A DNA stretch of 64,000 nucleotides from Blastocladiella emersonii ATCC 22665. Lineage: Eukaryota; Blastocladiomycota; Blastocladiomycetes; Blastocladiales; Blastocladiaceae. A program made the translations under genes and the position numbers. The notes under the pieces are model-generated. The model saw only the letters and a list, made by a program, of their open reading frames with translations, did no database searches and was not told the DNA's origin. The stretch lies in contig JANHCV010000016.1 of the NCBI GenBank assembly GCA_025594325.1, forward strand, positions 1 to 64,000, given 5' to 3'. This document shows, in pieces, positions 53,069 through 63,883 of this stretch (within the stretch, counting starts at the first letter, position 1; each line of letters begins with the position of its first letter).

Positions 53069-54311
53069 TCATTCGCTTCGCTTCTTGATGGTGAGGCAGT
53101 TGATGTCGAGGAAGGCGCAGAACTTGTTGATGACGAGGATGGCCCAGTGGAAGTAGTTGTAGGTGGCGGCGATGAAGTAGGACCACAGGAACAGGGTCTC
53201 GAGGGTCGGCGTGAGGATCACGACGCTACATCAGGGTTCGAGTTAGCGCACGCGCGCGTGGTCAAGAAACAGAGTGAGCGTACCCGGTGATGGACGGCAG
53301 GGTGACGAGGATAGTGCCGATCGTGAGCGGGACGAGCATGTTGGTCGAGAACATGGGGAAGGGCATCTTGGTGACGTGGGCGAGGATGATCTTGGTCGCC
53401 ATGCGGCCGAACACGACGCCGTTGGCGAGGATGAAGAGAACGACGTGGTCCGAGAGGGCGATCGAGTGGGGCGACGCGAGCCACAGGTAGTTGCACAGGA
53501 GGAACAGCGCCATGGGGACCACCTGCAGCAGGGCCTCGCGGAACGAGCACTTGCGGCGCTCCGGGTCGCGACACACCTTGTACACGGCGCGCAGCGAGAA
53601 GGGCACGTGGAAGGTGAAGAGCAGGACCAGCATGCCGACCAGCGAGTAGTCGATGAGCGAGTACTCGGCGGGGAGGACCGCGGCAAAGCCGGGGAGCACG
53701 TCGGCGGCGCGCTGGTGCCAGAAGGCGGGGCCCATGACGCCCGAGATCATGGACATGACGCAGGCGATGATGAGGCCCTCGGTGGGTCCGTTGACGTAGC
53801 CGAGGTACAGGGTGCCGGTGTGGTACTCTTCCCAGGTCGAGAAGTAGAAGGCGACGGTGGTCATGAAGGCGACGGCGCCCGTGTACCACGTGTTGCCGAG
53901 GCCGAGCGAGGCGGCCTGGACGAGGGCGCCGACCGAGCAGTTGAGGGCGTCGCAGCCGTGGTCGAACAGCTCGCCGAGCGGCGACGAGGTGCCGGTGCGG
54001 CGGGCCTGCTTGCCGTCGACGTTGTCGAAAGTCGAGTAGAGCCAGATGCCGAGGGCGAAGCTGAAGTAGAGCCAGGCGGGGCCCGGGCCGGCCAGGTCGG
54101 GCATGAAGAGCAGGATGAAGAGCAGGTTGATCCACACGAAGCCGAAGCCGACCAGCGTGATCATGTTGGGCGCCATCCACATCGGGAACAGCGTCACGGC
54201 CCAGTTCCAGTACGGCTGCAGAATGTACTTGCTGACGGGCGACTTGTCGACGGCCGAGTACTTGTACAGGCGCAGGTTCGCGAGCGCGCGCTCGCTGAGG
54301 TAGTCGGCCAT
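53069..54311 (-). CDS. choline/ethanolamine phosphotransferase (CPT1/EPT1 family)
   Basis: Two exons (54311-53284, 53225-53069) give 394 residues to the TGA, the usual length for the family. The CDP-alcohol phosphotransferase signature DG-x2-AR-x8-G-x3-D-x3-D is complete (DGKQARRTGTSSPLGELFDH, then GCD, near residue 99). About eight to ten hydrophobic helices surround it. The enzyme moves phosphocholine or phosphoethanolamine from its CDP carrier to diacylglycerol, the last step of the Kennedy pathway, in the ER or Golgi membrane. Which head group it prefers cannot be told. The C-terminus (FLDINCLTIKKRSE) is typical of the family, so TGA at 53069-53071 is the normal stop. It is divergent from Prp5. 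Confidence 0.95.
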
Positions 54312-54609
54312 GGCGGGCGGCGGTGGGGTGTCGATGCGTAGCAGGGTGCGAGCTGGCTCGGCCGCCGGTGCTGCGTGCGTGCGTGCGTGCGTGCGTACGG
54401 GGAGGGCACGCCGTGGTGTAGTCGACCCGCAACAGGAGAGAGGGAGGGAGGGGGAGAGGGGACGGGCGGCGGCGCGGCGGCGCAGGCAGGGGACGGATTC
54501 CCGGGCGGAACCGCGCGTGGGCGACCCGGCGGACCCGCGCTGTGTTGCGCTGGCATTTGTCTCGAGCCCGAGAGTGGGGCCAGTTGCATCACCCCGCACA
54601 CCTGCGACC
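54312..54609. promoter_or_regulatory. bidirectional promoter region, phosphotransferase and Prp5
   Basis: 298 bp between divergent start codons. It includes four consecutive copies of TGCG (gtgcgtgcgtgcgtgcgtac, 54376-54395) and a GGGA-rich stretch. No TATA box is seen. Confidence 0.5.
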
Positions 54610-57500
54610 ATGACCGAGGCCGACGTCGTACGCCGTGTCTCACTCGCTGCAACGGATTGCCCAGGATGCTGACGACGTGCCCGTGCTCGTGTGTGTAGCT
54701 GATTGAGCGCCAGAGGCAGCGCCGCGAGCGGCTCGCCGAGTGGAAGGCGACGCGCCTGCCGCTGCTCCGCCAGCAGCTCGCCAAGCGCTCCACCGCCGCC
54801 GCCGCCAACGGCTCCGATGAGTCCGCCAGCAAGCGCGCCCGCGGCGACGATGCCGCGCCCGAGGACCCGCGCGCAGCCGCTGCTGCTGCCGCTGCAGCCG
54901 CCATTGCCGCGGCCACGGCTTCGCGCCCCGGCGCCCCGCTCGCTGCACCTGCAACCGCGCACGTCGATGCCATGGACGTGGACGGCGATGGCGCCGCTGC
55001 TGCGCCCGAGGAGGATGCGCTCGACCAGTTCATGGCCGACGTGACGACGCAGGTCGAGCAGATCAAGGCGCTCGACGCGCAGCGGCTGCAGGAGCAGGCC
55101 GCCGCCGATGCAGCCGCGTCCGAGACCGGTGGCGGCGACGGCACCGCGTCCGCCGACGGCGCCAAGTCGACCGCCTCAACCGCGGCGGCGCGCCGGCTTG
55201 ACGCATGCGACGACGACGGCGACGGCGGCGACGCGCCCGAGGACATTCTCGCGTACGCGGCCAAGAAGCTGAGCAAGAAAAAGGACATTGCGTCCGTCGA
55301 CCACGCCGCCATGAACTACGAGCCGTTCCGCAAGGCCTTCTACATCGAGCCGCCCGAGGTCGCCGCCATGTCGGCCGACGAGGTGGCGGCGCTGCGTGCC
55401 GAGCTCGATGGGATCAAGGTCGTCGGCAAGGACCCGCCCAAGCCGGGCGTGCGGTGGACGCACTGCGGGCTGCCGGCCGCGACGCTCGACGTGATCAAGA
55501 AGCAAGGCTTCGCTGCGCCGACGCCGATCCAGGCCCAGGCGATCCCCGCCATCATGTCGGGGCGCGACGTGATTGGCGTGGCCAAGACCGGGTCGGGCAA
55601 GACGCTCGCGTTCCTGCTGCCGCTGTTCCGCCACATCAAGGACCAGCGCGCGCTCGAGGCGGGCGAGGGCCCGATCGCGCTCATCATGACGCCGACGCGC
55701 GAGCTCGCCATGCAGATCCACAAGGAGGCAAGGCTGTTTGGGAAGCCCTCGGGCGTGCGGTCCGTGTGCTGCTACGGCGGGTCGCCCATCTCGGAGCAGA
55801 TCGCGGACCTGAAGCGCGGCGCCGAGATCATCGTGTGCACGCCCGGCCGCATGATCGACCTGCTCACGGCCAACTCGGGCCGCGTCACCAACCTGCACCG
55901 CATCACGTACCTGGTCCTCGACGAGGCCGACCGCATGTTCGACATGGGCTTCGAGCCGCAGGTCATGAAGATCGTCAACAACGTGCGCCCCGACCGCCAG
56001 ACGGTCCTCTTCTCGGCCACGTTCCCGCGCCAGATGGAGGCCCTCGCACGCAAGATTCTGCGCCGCCCGCTCGAGATCACGGTCGGCGGCAAGTCGGTCG
56101 TCACGTCGAGCGTCACGCAGCACGTCGAGGTGCTCGCCGACGACGCGGCCAAGTACCTGCGCCTGCTCGACATTCTCGGCAAGTGGTTCGACTCGGACGC
56201 GGACTCGCGCGTGCTCATCTTCGTCGACCGGCAGGAGGCCGCCGACCACCTCATGGGCGCGCTGTTCAAGCGCGGGTACGTGTGCAACGCGCTGCACGGC
56301 GGCAAGGACCAGATGGACCGCGACTCGACGGTCGCCGACTTCAAGGCGGGCATCTTCCCGGTCCTGATCGCGACCTCGGTCGCCGCGCGCGGGCTCGACG
56401 TCAAGGGGCTCAACCTCGTCATCAACTACGACTGCCCAAACCACAAGGAGGACTACGTGCACCGCGTCGGGCGCACGGGCCGCGCGGGGAACACGGGCAC
56501 CGCATTCACGTTCATCGTGCCCGACCAGGAGCGGTACTCGAACGACCTCGTCGACGCCCTCACCGCCTCGGGCACCCCCGTCCCCGAGCCTCTCGCGAAC
56601 ATGGCCACGGCGTTCCGCGACAAGATCAAGGCGGGCCACGCGCAGCGCGCCTCGTCCGGGTTCGGCGGCAAGGGCCTCGAGAAGCTCGACAAGGACCGCG
56701 GCCTGCTCAAGCAGGTGCAGAAGCTCGCGCACGGGATCGTCGACGAGGACGAGGGCGATGCCGACGACGCGGCCGCGGCCGGCGAGGATGGCGACGGTAC
56801 CGCCGCGGCAGGTGACGGTGACAAGGCCGGTGGGGCCCTCGCGGTGCCCGACCGCATCGGCGACATTGTTCTCCCGCCCACGGTGCGCGTCACGGCGGCG
56901 CCCGGCGAGACGCCCGCGTCCGCTGGTGCGTCGAGCTCGGTGCCGGCAGCGCCGATGCCCAAGCCGCGCACCGCGGCGGCGGCGCGCGCCCAGGATATCC
57001 TGGCCAAGCTCAACTCGAACCTGCGCGCGCAGGCGACGCCCGCCGACGACGCGGCATCGGTGGCGGCAGCCGCGGCGGCCGCGGCCGCTGCTGCAGCTGC
57101 TGCGGCAGCGGCTGCCGCCGCCGCGGGCGGGGCAGCGACGGGGACCAGTGCGGCGGCCGCAGCGGTGGCGGCGACGGGCGTGGCCAACTACACGTGCGAG
57201 TTCGAGATCAACGACTACCCGCAGCGCGCGCGGTGGAAGGTGACCAACAAGGACCAGATCAACCAGATTGTGGACATGTCGGGTGCCGCGATGACGACGC
57301 GCGGCGTGTTCGTCGAGCCCGGCAAGAAGCCGCCCGCGGGCGAGCGCAAGCTGTACCTGTTCATCGAGGGCGAGACGCAGCTCGCCGTCGACAAGGCCAA
57401 GCTCGAGATTGCGCGGATCCTGCGCGAGGCGACGATTGCCAGCGTCGAGATCGAGCTCAAGGCCGGGCACGGCGGGTCCGGGCGGTACTCGGTTGTGTGA
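54610..57500 (+). CDS. PRP5: DEAD-box RNA helicase Prp5/DDX46
   Basis: Two exons (54610-54627, 54699-57500) give 939 residues; the first exon encodes only MTEADV. A charged N-terminus (IERQRQRRERLAEWK, close to the RS-type start of DDX46) is followed by MNYEPFRKAFYIEPPEVAAM. The helicase motifs are PTPIQAQAIPAIMSGRD, AKTGSGKT (about 301), PTRELA, DEAD (about 414), FSATF (about 445), ATSVAARGLD and HRVGRTGRAG (about 594). The C-terminal domain (EFEINDYPQRARWKVTNKDQ, then GERKLYLFIEGE) is specific to Prp5/DDX46. Prp5 remodels U2 snRNP at the branch point during prespliceosome assembly, in the nucleus. A run of about 18 alanines (near 57065-57125) lies in the linker. Confidence 0.97.
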
Positions 57501-57873
57501 TGGATGTGGGTCTGGTAAGGTTATCGACGGCGACGACGCTTTTGACTCGGTCCCTTGTTCCCGCTGAGGCGAGACGGCAGGGTGGCGCAGCACGGCAGGC
57601 GCGAGGCGTTTTGAGTGCGCCAGCGTGGCACGTGCGGATTGGCCGTCGCGCGTCTCAGTCTCCCCGCGCTCGCGGACGCGCCGCCCAGGGAAGGTCCGCG
57701 CGCCGCTGCCCGCCCCAGCGCCGCTTTCTCCCCTCCTTCTCTTTCCTCCGCGGTGGCGTCGTCGGTCCCTCCCCAAGGGCCCGCCCGCTTGTTACACCAC
57801 GGCCTCCCTCTCGCCCATGCATCTCTCCGCGCAGTGAACGCGTCGTCGCCGTATCAACTACACCACATAGACC
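57501..57873. other. intergenic region
   Basis: 373 bp between Prp5 and the coiled-coil gene, both on the plus strand. No gene, repeat or RNA is recognised. Confidence 0.5.
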
Positions 57874-60800
57874 ATGGCGTCGACCGCCTACCACCACCGC
57901 CAGCAACGGCACCCGCACCCGTACGAGCAGCCGCAGCAGCACGACTCGCACTCGTCGCTCGACTCGCTCGAGGCCGCCGAGGCCGCTGCTGCTGCCGCGT
58001 CGCGCGGCGACCGCATCGTCGACATTGACGGCAACGCGACGTTCGAGCCGGCGCTCCTCCGCGGGCCGCACCTGCGGTCGCCGTCGCCTTCGAAGCAGCA
58101 GCACGGCTCGATGCGCGAGCGCGAGCGCGGGTCGAGCCCGACGCGCCGCGACTTGAACCCGACGCGTCGCGAGTCGGCATCGGCATCGTCGAGTACCGGT
58201 GCCGCGCGCACGTCGATCCCGCGACCGTCGTCGCCACCGAGCACACCCACCGCTGCTGCACCCGCCCCCGCGTCGCCGCCCAAGAAGAAGACGCCCGTCC
58301 CGACGTACGTGTGGAGCGGCGGCCGCGCGGGCATCGTGCGCGCCACCGACACGGTCCCGGCGGCGGGCCTGCCGTCGAGCGCGGTCCGCTCGGGCGCTGC
58401 AGTGCGCCGGTCGTCGCCGTCCCCGCCCGTCAGCGCGACGCGACGCCCGGTCTCGCCCGCATCCGCTTCGTCTCCCACCCGCGGCGCGTCGACCACGCCG
58501 CGGCCCGTAGTGCGATCGGGCCCGGTTCCGGCGCCATCTGCCGCCGGTCCGACCGGCTCGCGCTCCAGCAACGGGTCGACGGCGTCCACCTCGTCCTCTA
58601 CGCGCGGCCGTGCCATGAACCAGCAGCAGCAGCAGCCGCCCTCTGCGAGCCCTCGACGCGGCGCGAGCCCGTCCAAGCGCTCCACGTCGCCGCCTCCACC
58701 ACCACCTGCCGATGCTGCTCCTGCGCCACGACCGATCGACGCCCGCGCCAGCATGGGCTCCACCAACATCATCTCGGCCGAGCTCAACGCCGCCCTCTCG
58801 CTGTCCACGTCGGCGCACGACGTGCTGGCCGATGACAGGCAGCCGGCACCCGCATCGCCGCGTGAACGCGAGCCCGTCCACTCGTCGTCGCCGCAGGCCC
58901 TCGCCGACATCCACTACCCGTCCATCGACTCGGACGAGCCGCTCACGCGCCGCGGCCGTGCGCCGCCGCCCGCCATCGATACCAAGGCCGCGAATGCGTC
59001 CACGGCGCCGCTGTCGGTACGGCCCTCCCACATACACTTCACGCCGCCCGCAACTAACCCCATCGCGTGTAGCTCCAGTCACCTACGTCCAACGAGCTCG
59101 TGGACTGGACCGGCGCGCAGTTCGGCGACAACGAGACCCTCTCGATCGGCGACTTTCTCGGCCGCGTGCACCGCCACGGCGAGACCACGGGCCAGTGGTT
59201 CCTGTCGCGCGACACGGTCCACCAGCTGCTGTCCTCGGGCCAGGCCAACGGCACCGTCGACCAGCCCGTCGGCCGCGCCCAGATCATGGCGCTCGTCGCT
59301 ACGCTCACGTCGGCGAGCACCGCGGCGGCAGCACCAGCGACGCCCACGACGCCCGGTATGGTGATGGGGCCCGTCGTGACCCCGACGCGCTCGTTCGGGA
59401 TCCCGTTCGCCCCGCGCGCCGCGACCACCCCGACGCTGTCGCGGCCGTCGCCGCCCGTGTTCGGGCTCACGCGCCAGGCAAGCCTGCGGTCCACTACCAC
59501 CCCGACGACCGCTGCGCCCGTCATCGCCGAGGGCATCCTGTCCTCGTCGCCTGTCCTCGACCCCGACGAGCTACCCGTGGGCGACCCGGCGCTGCACGAG
59601 GACCCGTCCGGCGACCCAACTTCGGCGCACGACCTCGCCTCCGCGTCGACCGGTGGCGCCGCGGCGTGGCTGCCCGTCGACGCGGCGCTCCCACCGCACC
59701 GTTCCCACCACCACGGCCACTCGCGGTCCGCATCCCCGTCGCCCGCCAACTCGCGCTCGCACTCGCCGTCGCCGCGGTACAGCCCGCGCGCGCGCACGCT
59801 GCTGCGCACGCCGCTCGCCGACGTGCAGTCGCGGTACTCGCTCCCCTCGCTGTTCGGCGCGTCGCCCGCGTCGCGCGCCGGGCGGCTGTGGCGCACGCGC
59901 GGGGCGGCGGCCGCTGCGGCGCTCGCGGCCGAACCCGCCTCGACGTCCACCTCACGCGACGATAACGCGGCGCTGATCGACGAGCTGACGGTGCAGCTCG
60001 ACGCGAAAGAGGACGAGCTGCAGCGCCTGCGCGAGCGCGCGAACCGGATCCAGGACGGCGCCAACGCGCACCTCGGCGTCATCGAGATGCACGAGGCCAA
60101 GCTGCGCGAGCTGTCGGACGCGAACGCGGCGCTGCGCGCCGACCTCGCCAAAGCCTCCCGCGTCACGGCCGAGCGCGTCGCGGACGCCGAGGCGCACCGC
60201 GCCAGCGCGGAAAAGGCCAACGACGATAACATGAAGCTCACGGCGCAGGTCGCCGCGCTCCGCCGCACCGCCGAGGAGCTCCGCGCGTGTCTCGACGAGG
60301 CCCTGCAGCGCGAGGGCGCCGCGGCGGCTGACCGCGACGCGCTCGCCATGAAGCTCCGCGACACCATCGCGCATGCCGCCGAGCTCGAGGCCGAGATCGA
60401 GGAGGCCCGCGTCCGCGAGCGCAACGCGCATGCCGAGCTCGTCCACGTCAACACGGCGCTCGCGAGTGCCGAGGCCGCGCACGCCGCGGCGGAAGCGCGC
60501 GCGACCGAGGCCAACGAGGCCGCGGCGGTCGCCGAGTCCCGCGCCGTAGCGGCGGCTATGGCGCTCGAACGCACGGTGGCCTCCATGGAGGCGACGGGCC
60601 CGCGTCGTGCTGACGAGGCCGACGAGGATACCGCGCCGCCGACGGTCAAACCCGCCGCGCACCGGACCGTGCCCCTCGACCCTACCACCACCGCCTCCAC
60701 CACACCGGCGCCGCTCCGCTCGCCGTCGCCCGCGCAGCACCCGCAGAGCCTGGCCGCCGAACTCGGCCGCGTGCGGTCCCCGTCCCCGCCGCGCCGCCGC

Positions 60801-61523
60801 GTGCAGACCATGGAGACGGCGAGCCAGACGGCCGAGTCGGCGCTGCCCGGCGCCAACGACGTGATGACGCGCCTGCGCCACAGCGTGCAGCAGTACCGCC
60901 GGCAGTCGCTCGGGAGCGGTGGTCCGCTGCCCGCGGGGATGGCGGTGCAGACGGACCTCACGGCACCCGACGTCGACGCGCTCGTCGAGTCGGCCACCGT
61001 GTACCGCGCCGACGTGTCCGCGTTCTCCCAGGAGAACCTCGAGCTCCACGAGGCGCTCATGGTCGCGGAGGCCGCGCGGCCAAGGCGGCAAGAGTCGATG
61101 GCGGCGGCGGCGGGGGTGCAGGACGAGGCCGCGTCGCCATCGTCGCCGCTTCCACCAGCACCAGCACCATCAGTACCGCGTGAGGACTCGTTTGTCCAGC
61201 GGTACCTCCACACCTATTTCGGCCTCGACCTGAACCTCAAGTCGCTCGACGCGCGGTTCCACGTGGCCGTGGCCGCCGTCGGGCGGTATGTGCACTACGC
61301 CGTGGTCGCGCAGCTGCTCGTCCTCGGCCTCGTGTTCCTCGTCGCGGAACTTTTCAGCGACCCTGACTCCTCCTCCTCGCCGCCCGTGGCCCTGCACTCG
61401 CCATCCGCGAGCTCGGTCGACGCGGCGCTCCGCCCGTACCGCGTCTCGTCGCCGCACTGGCTGCTCGCGACGGCCGCCGAGTGGCTCGGCGTGTATGAGG
61501 CGGCACCCGGGTTTATCGGGTAG
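57874..61523 (+). CDS. unrecognised large coiled-coil protein with C-terminal membrane segment
   Basis: Two exons (57874-59016, 59073-61523; intron 56 bp with CTAAC) give 1197 residues. I do not recognise the family. Residues 1-380 are Ser/Pro/Arg-rich and low complexity. Next comes a short ordered patch (ELVDWTGAQFGDNETLSIGD followed by FLGRVHRHGETTGQWFLSR), then more low complexity. A coiled coil follows at about 675-880 (ALIDELTVQLDAKEDELQRL onward). Near the end FVQRYLHTYFGLDLNLKSLD leads to a single hydrophobic helix (VVAQLLVLGLVFLVAELF), then about 60 residues ending EAAPGFIG. The plan resembles tail-anchored tethers or nuclear-envelope proteins, but the end lacks the KASH PPPX motif. 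Confidence 0.7.
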
Positions 61524-61841
61524 CAACTGGAACGAATGAAGGAAGAAGATTGCAATACACTCACAAGCACTTGAAACGCGACGCGACGCGACCCGAAGGT
61601 GATGGAGCAGAGTCGGGGACCTGGTCGGGGACAGACGGCAGGAACGTGACGCAGAGCAGGACGGCGAGCGGTCGGATGGTTCGCGAGCACTCGTTCGCGC
61701 TTCGGAGCGCTCGAAAACGTGTTTGCTGCTTCCGCGCAAGCACTCCGCTCACCGCTCTCGTCGGCGAGAAACCTTGGCCGTGCTGCGCTCCCTCTTGAAT
61801 GATCGAATGAATGAACTCTACGGCCAAGGATCTAATCGACC
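61524..61841. promoter_or_regulatory. upstream region of the first LURP-one gene
   Basis: 318 bp without a recognised gene; presumably the terminator of the coiled-coil gene and the promoter of the LURP-one gene. Confidence 0.45.
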
Positions 61842-62492
61842 ATGGGCAACACGCACTCGGCCTCGCTCGCCTCGCACGCCGCCAGCCCGTTGGCCATCAT
61901 TGACTGCCGGTTCTGCTCGCCGCACGCTGCGCGGCTGCTCGTCAAGTACAACGCGGGCGTGCCCGAGGGCAGCGGTGCCGTCGTGGTCGATGCCTCGACG
62001 GGCGACACGCTCCTCGCCGCCGACCTCGCTTCGCTCTTCGCGTCGGGCGGCAAGGCGAGCGTCTTGGACGCGCACGGTGGGCCCGTGTGTGTTTTCCAAG
62101 TGGACGGCGAGGGTGCTTACACGGTCTCAGTTACTGCAGTCGAGGGCAGTAAGAAGGTATCACGAGTGGTGATGCGGGCGACGGTCAAGCGGCACGGGCG
62201 GCGCAAGGGCGAATTCGCCGTGGCCGTCGAGGTCCACGACCACGGCCCGCTGTTTGTCGAGCTCGCGCGCCCGCGTCGACGGCAGCGCGAGATGGCCAAG
62301 GTGTACTCGGGCCACACAACAGCCGGAGGGCTTCTCGTTGCCGCGGTGGTTCATGGACACGGTGCTGCTCACGTCAAGGCCGCGGTCGAGGTCGACGTAG
62401 CTCCTGGCGTCGATCTCGCGGCGATCGCGATGATGTGTTTTGTCGTAATCGATGTCCAGGACCGGCTAGGGCATGTGTATAGTAAACCCTAA
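61842..62492 (+). CDS. LURP-one-related (LOR/Tubby-like fold) protein 1
   Basis: An intronless 216-residue protein. It starts MGNTHSAS, a good N-myristoylation signal (Gly2, Ser6). Family features are paired beta-hairpin units (LLVKYNAGVPEGSGAVVVDA, VLDAHGGPVCVFQVDGEG) and the closing hydrophobic helix after PGVDLAAIAMMCFVVIDVQD, as in the LURP-one-related and scramblase-type Tubby folds. In plants LURP1 relatives act in defence; the biochemical role is unknown. If myristoylated, the protein would sit on membranes. It is followed by a close paralogue 265 bp downstream and the beginning of a third, so this is a tandem array. Confidence 0.75.
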   Translation: MGNTHSASLASHAASPLAIIDCRFCSPHAARLLVKYNAGVPEGSGAVVVDASTGDTLLAADLASLFASGGKASVLDAHGGPVCVFQVDGEGAYTVSVTAVEGSKKVSRVVMRATVKRHGRRKGEFAVAVEVHDHGPLFVELARPRRRQREMAKVYSGHTTAGGLLVAAVVHGHGAAHVKAAVEVDVAPGVDLAAIAMMCFVVIDVQDRLGHVYSKP

Positions 62493-62756
62493 ACGTTTTG
62501 ATTGACAAGCTGATGAGCTGGGCACGTTCACGCTCCGGCGGAACGGCCTTGAGCAGGGCGGCCTTGTGACCTGAAACGCGACGCGCCGGTGACGCATCCT
62601 GAGTCACCGCCGCACGGACGCCCGCATCAGCGAGGGCCGCTCTGGCATGGCGCGGATTCGTCTCCCGCTCTCCCCCGCCATCCCTCGTCCCTGAATCACG
62701 GCCCCTCTTGTGCTATGCATTCTCGCCTTCCGCATCGAGCAGCTAGCTAGTTAGTC

Positions 62757-63407
62757 ATGGGCAACACGCACTCGCGCTCAGCGCTCACGTCGTACGCCGC
62801 GAACCCTCTGGCCATCATCGACCCCCGGTTCTGTGCCGCCCACCCTGCGCGGCTCGTCGTCAAGTACAACACGGGACTGCCCGAGGGCAGCGGCACGCTC
62901 GTCGCCGACGACACGACGGGCGCCACGGTGCTCGCCGCCGACCTCGCGCCGTTTTTTGCGTCCGGCAGCAAGTCGGAGGTCACGGACGCATATGGCACGC
63001 CCGTGTGCACCCTCCAAGCTGACGGCGAGGGCGGGTACACGGTCACGGCTGCAGCGGATGGCGGCTACGAAAAGCCCAAGACGGTGATGCAGGTCGGCGT
63101 CAAGCACGCTCCGCGGCGGAAGAAGCGGTTTGCGCTCGTCGCTGATATCCCTGGTCGAGGTCTCCTGTACGTCAAGGCCGGTCGGGTGCAACGAGGCGAC
63201 CGCGCTGTCGTCGCCAAGGTGTATTCGGGCCATCCCAAGGCCGGCGGGCTGCTCCTGGCGAGGGTGACGCACGGCCACGCTGAGGTGCTCGCCAGGGCGA
63301 CGGTCGAGGCCGACGTGGCGCCGGGAGTCGATCTCGCCGCGGTCGCGGTCTTGTGTATCATTGCAGTGGATGTCGAGAAGCGCTTGTCGGTGTGGAAGAA
63401 ACAATAG
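62757..63407 (+). CDS. LURP-one-related (LOR/Tubby-like fold) protein 2
   Basis: 216 residues, intronless, aligned end to end with the previous gene (MGNTHSRS, NPLAIIDPRFCAAHPARLVV, PEGSGTLVADDTTGATVLAA, MAKVYSGH-like AKVYSGHPKAGG, PGVDLAAVAVLCIIAVDVEK). It shares the myristoylation-type start. The two proteins have exactly equal length but have diverged in the middle, so the duplication is not very recent. Confidence 0.75.
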   Translation: MGNTHSRSALTSYAANPLAIIDPRFCAAHPARLVVKYNTGLPEGSGTLVADDTTGATVLAADLAPFFASGSKSEVTDAYGTPVCTLQADGEGGYTVTAAADGGYEKPKTVMQVGVKHAPRRKKRFALVADIPGRGLLYVKAGRVQRGDRAVVAKVYSGHPKAGGLLLARVTHGHAEVLARATVEADVAPGVDLAAVAVLCIIAVDVEKRLSVWKKQ

Positions 63408-63883
63408 AGGTGGTTGACGGGGCGAGATCAGACTGGCAATCAGGCACACGGGGCCGTGAGGTGTCCACGCAGGGCAAGTATCGCACAAAAGGAGCGCTGT
63501 GGTCCAAGTGTTGACCACTGAGCCGAGCAGCTGACGCGACGCGTGTCTCCTGCCCCTCGTTATCCCGACATACAACGCAAACCGCGTTCATCAAGACTAG
63601 ACGCGATACCGCATCAGCATTGTGTTTCCCGATGAGATGCACCATGAAAGTCCATCGCGAGTCCCTGCAACGCGTCGCGCGACGCGTCGTTCATCTCATC
63701 GCGGCTCGGCTTGCCCGACCACTCGCCGCTCGCGCACCCCGCCACCTCCTATGAACCGCGGGCTTGCAACATTCTGCCGCCCTTCTTCAACGCTTCGCTG
63801 CACGCCCTAGAAGCCTTCCTGCGCCCTTCGCCCCGTCCACACTCTTCCAGCCCGCGACATCGACCATCCAGCAACTACGAACG
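63408..63883. other. intergenic between LURP-one genes 2 and 3
   Basis: 476 bp. No gene or repeat is recognised; it leads to the third paralogue. Confidence 0.5.

Noticed and set aside
55176-57776. 866-codon minus-strand frame opposite the Prp5 helicase
   Set aside because: It is a GC-rich antisense shadow, Arg/His-rich with no domain, while the plus strand encodes a full DEAD-box protein.
59054-61213. 719-codon minus-strand frame opposite the coiled-coil gene
   Set aside because: It is Ser/Ala/Arg-rich with no domain, and mirrors the codon periodicity of the plus-strand coiled coil.
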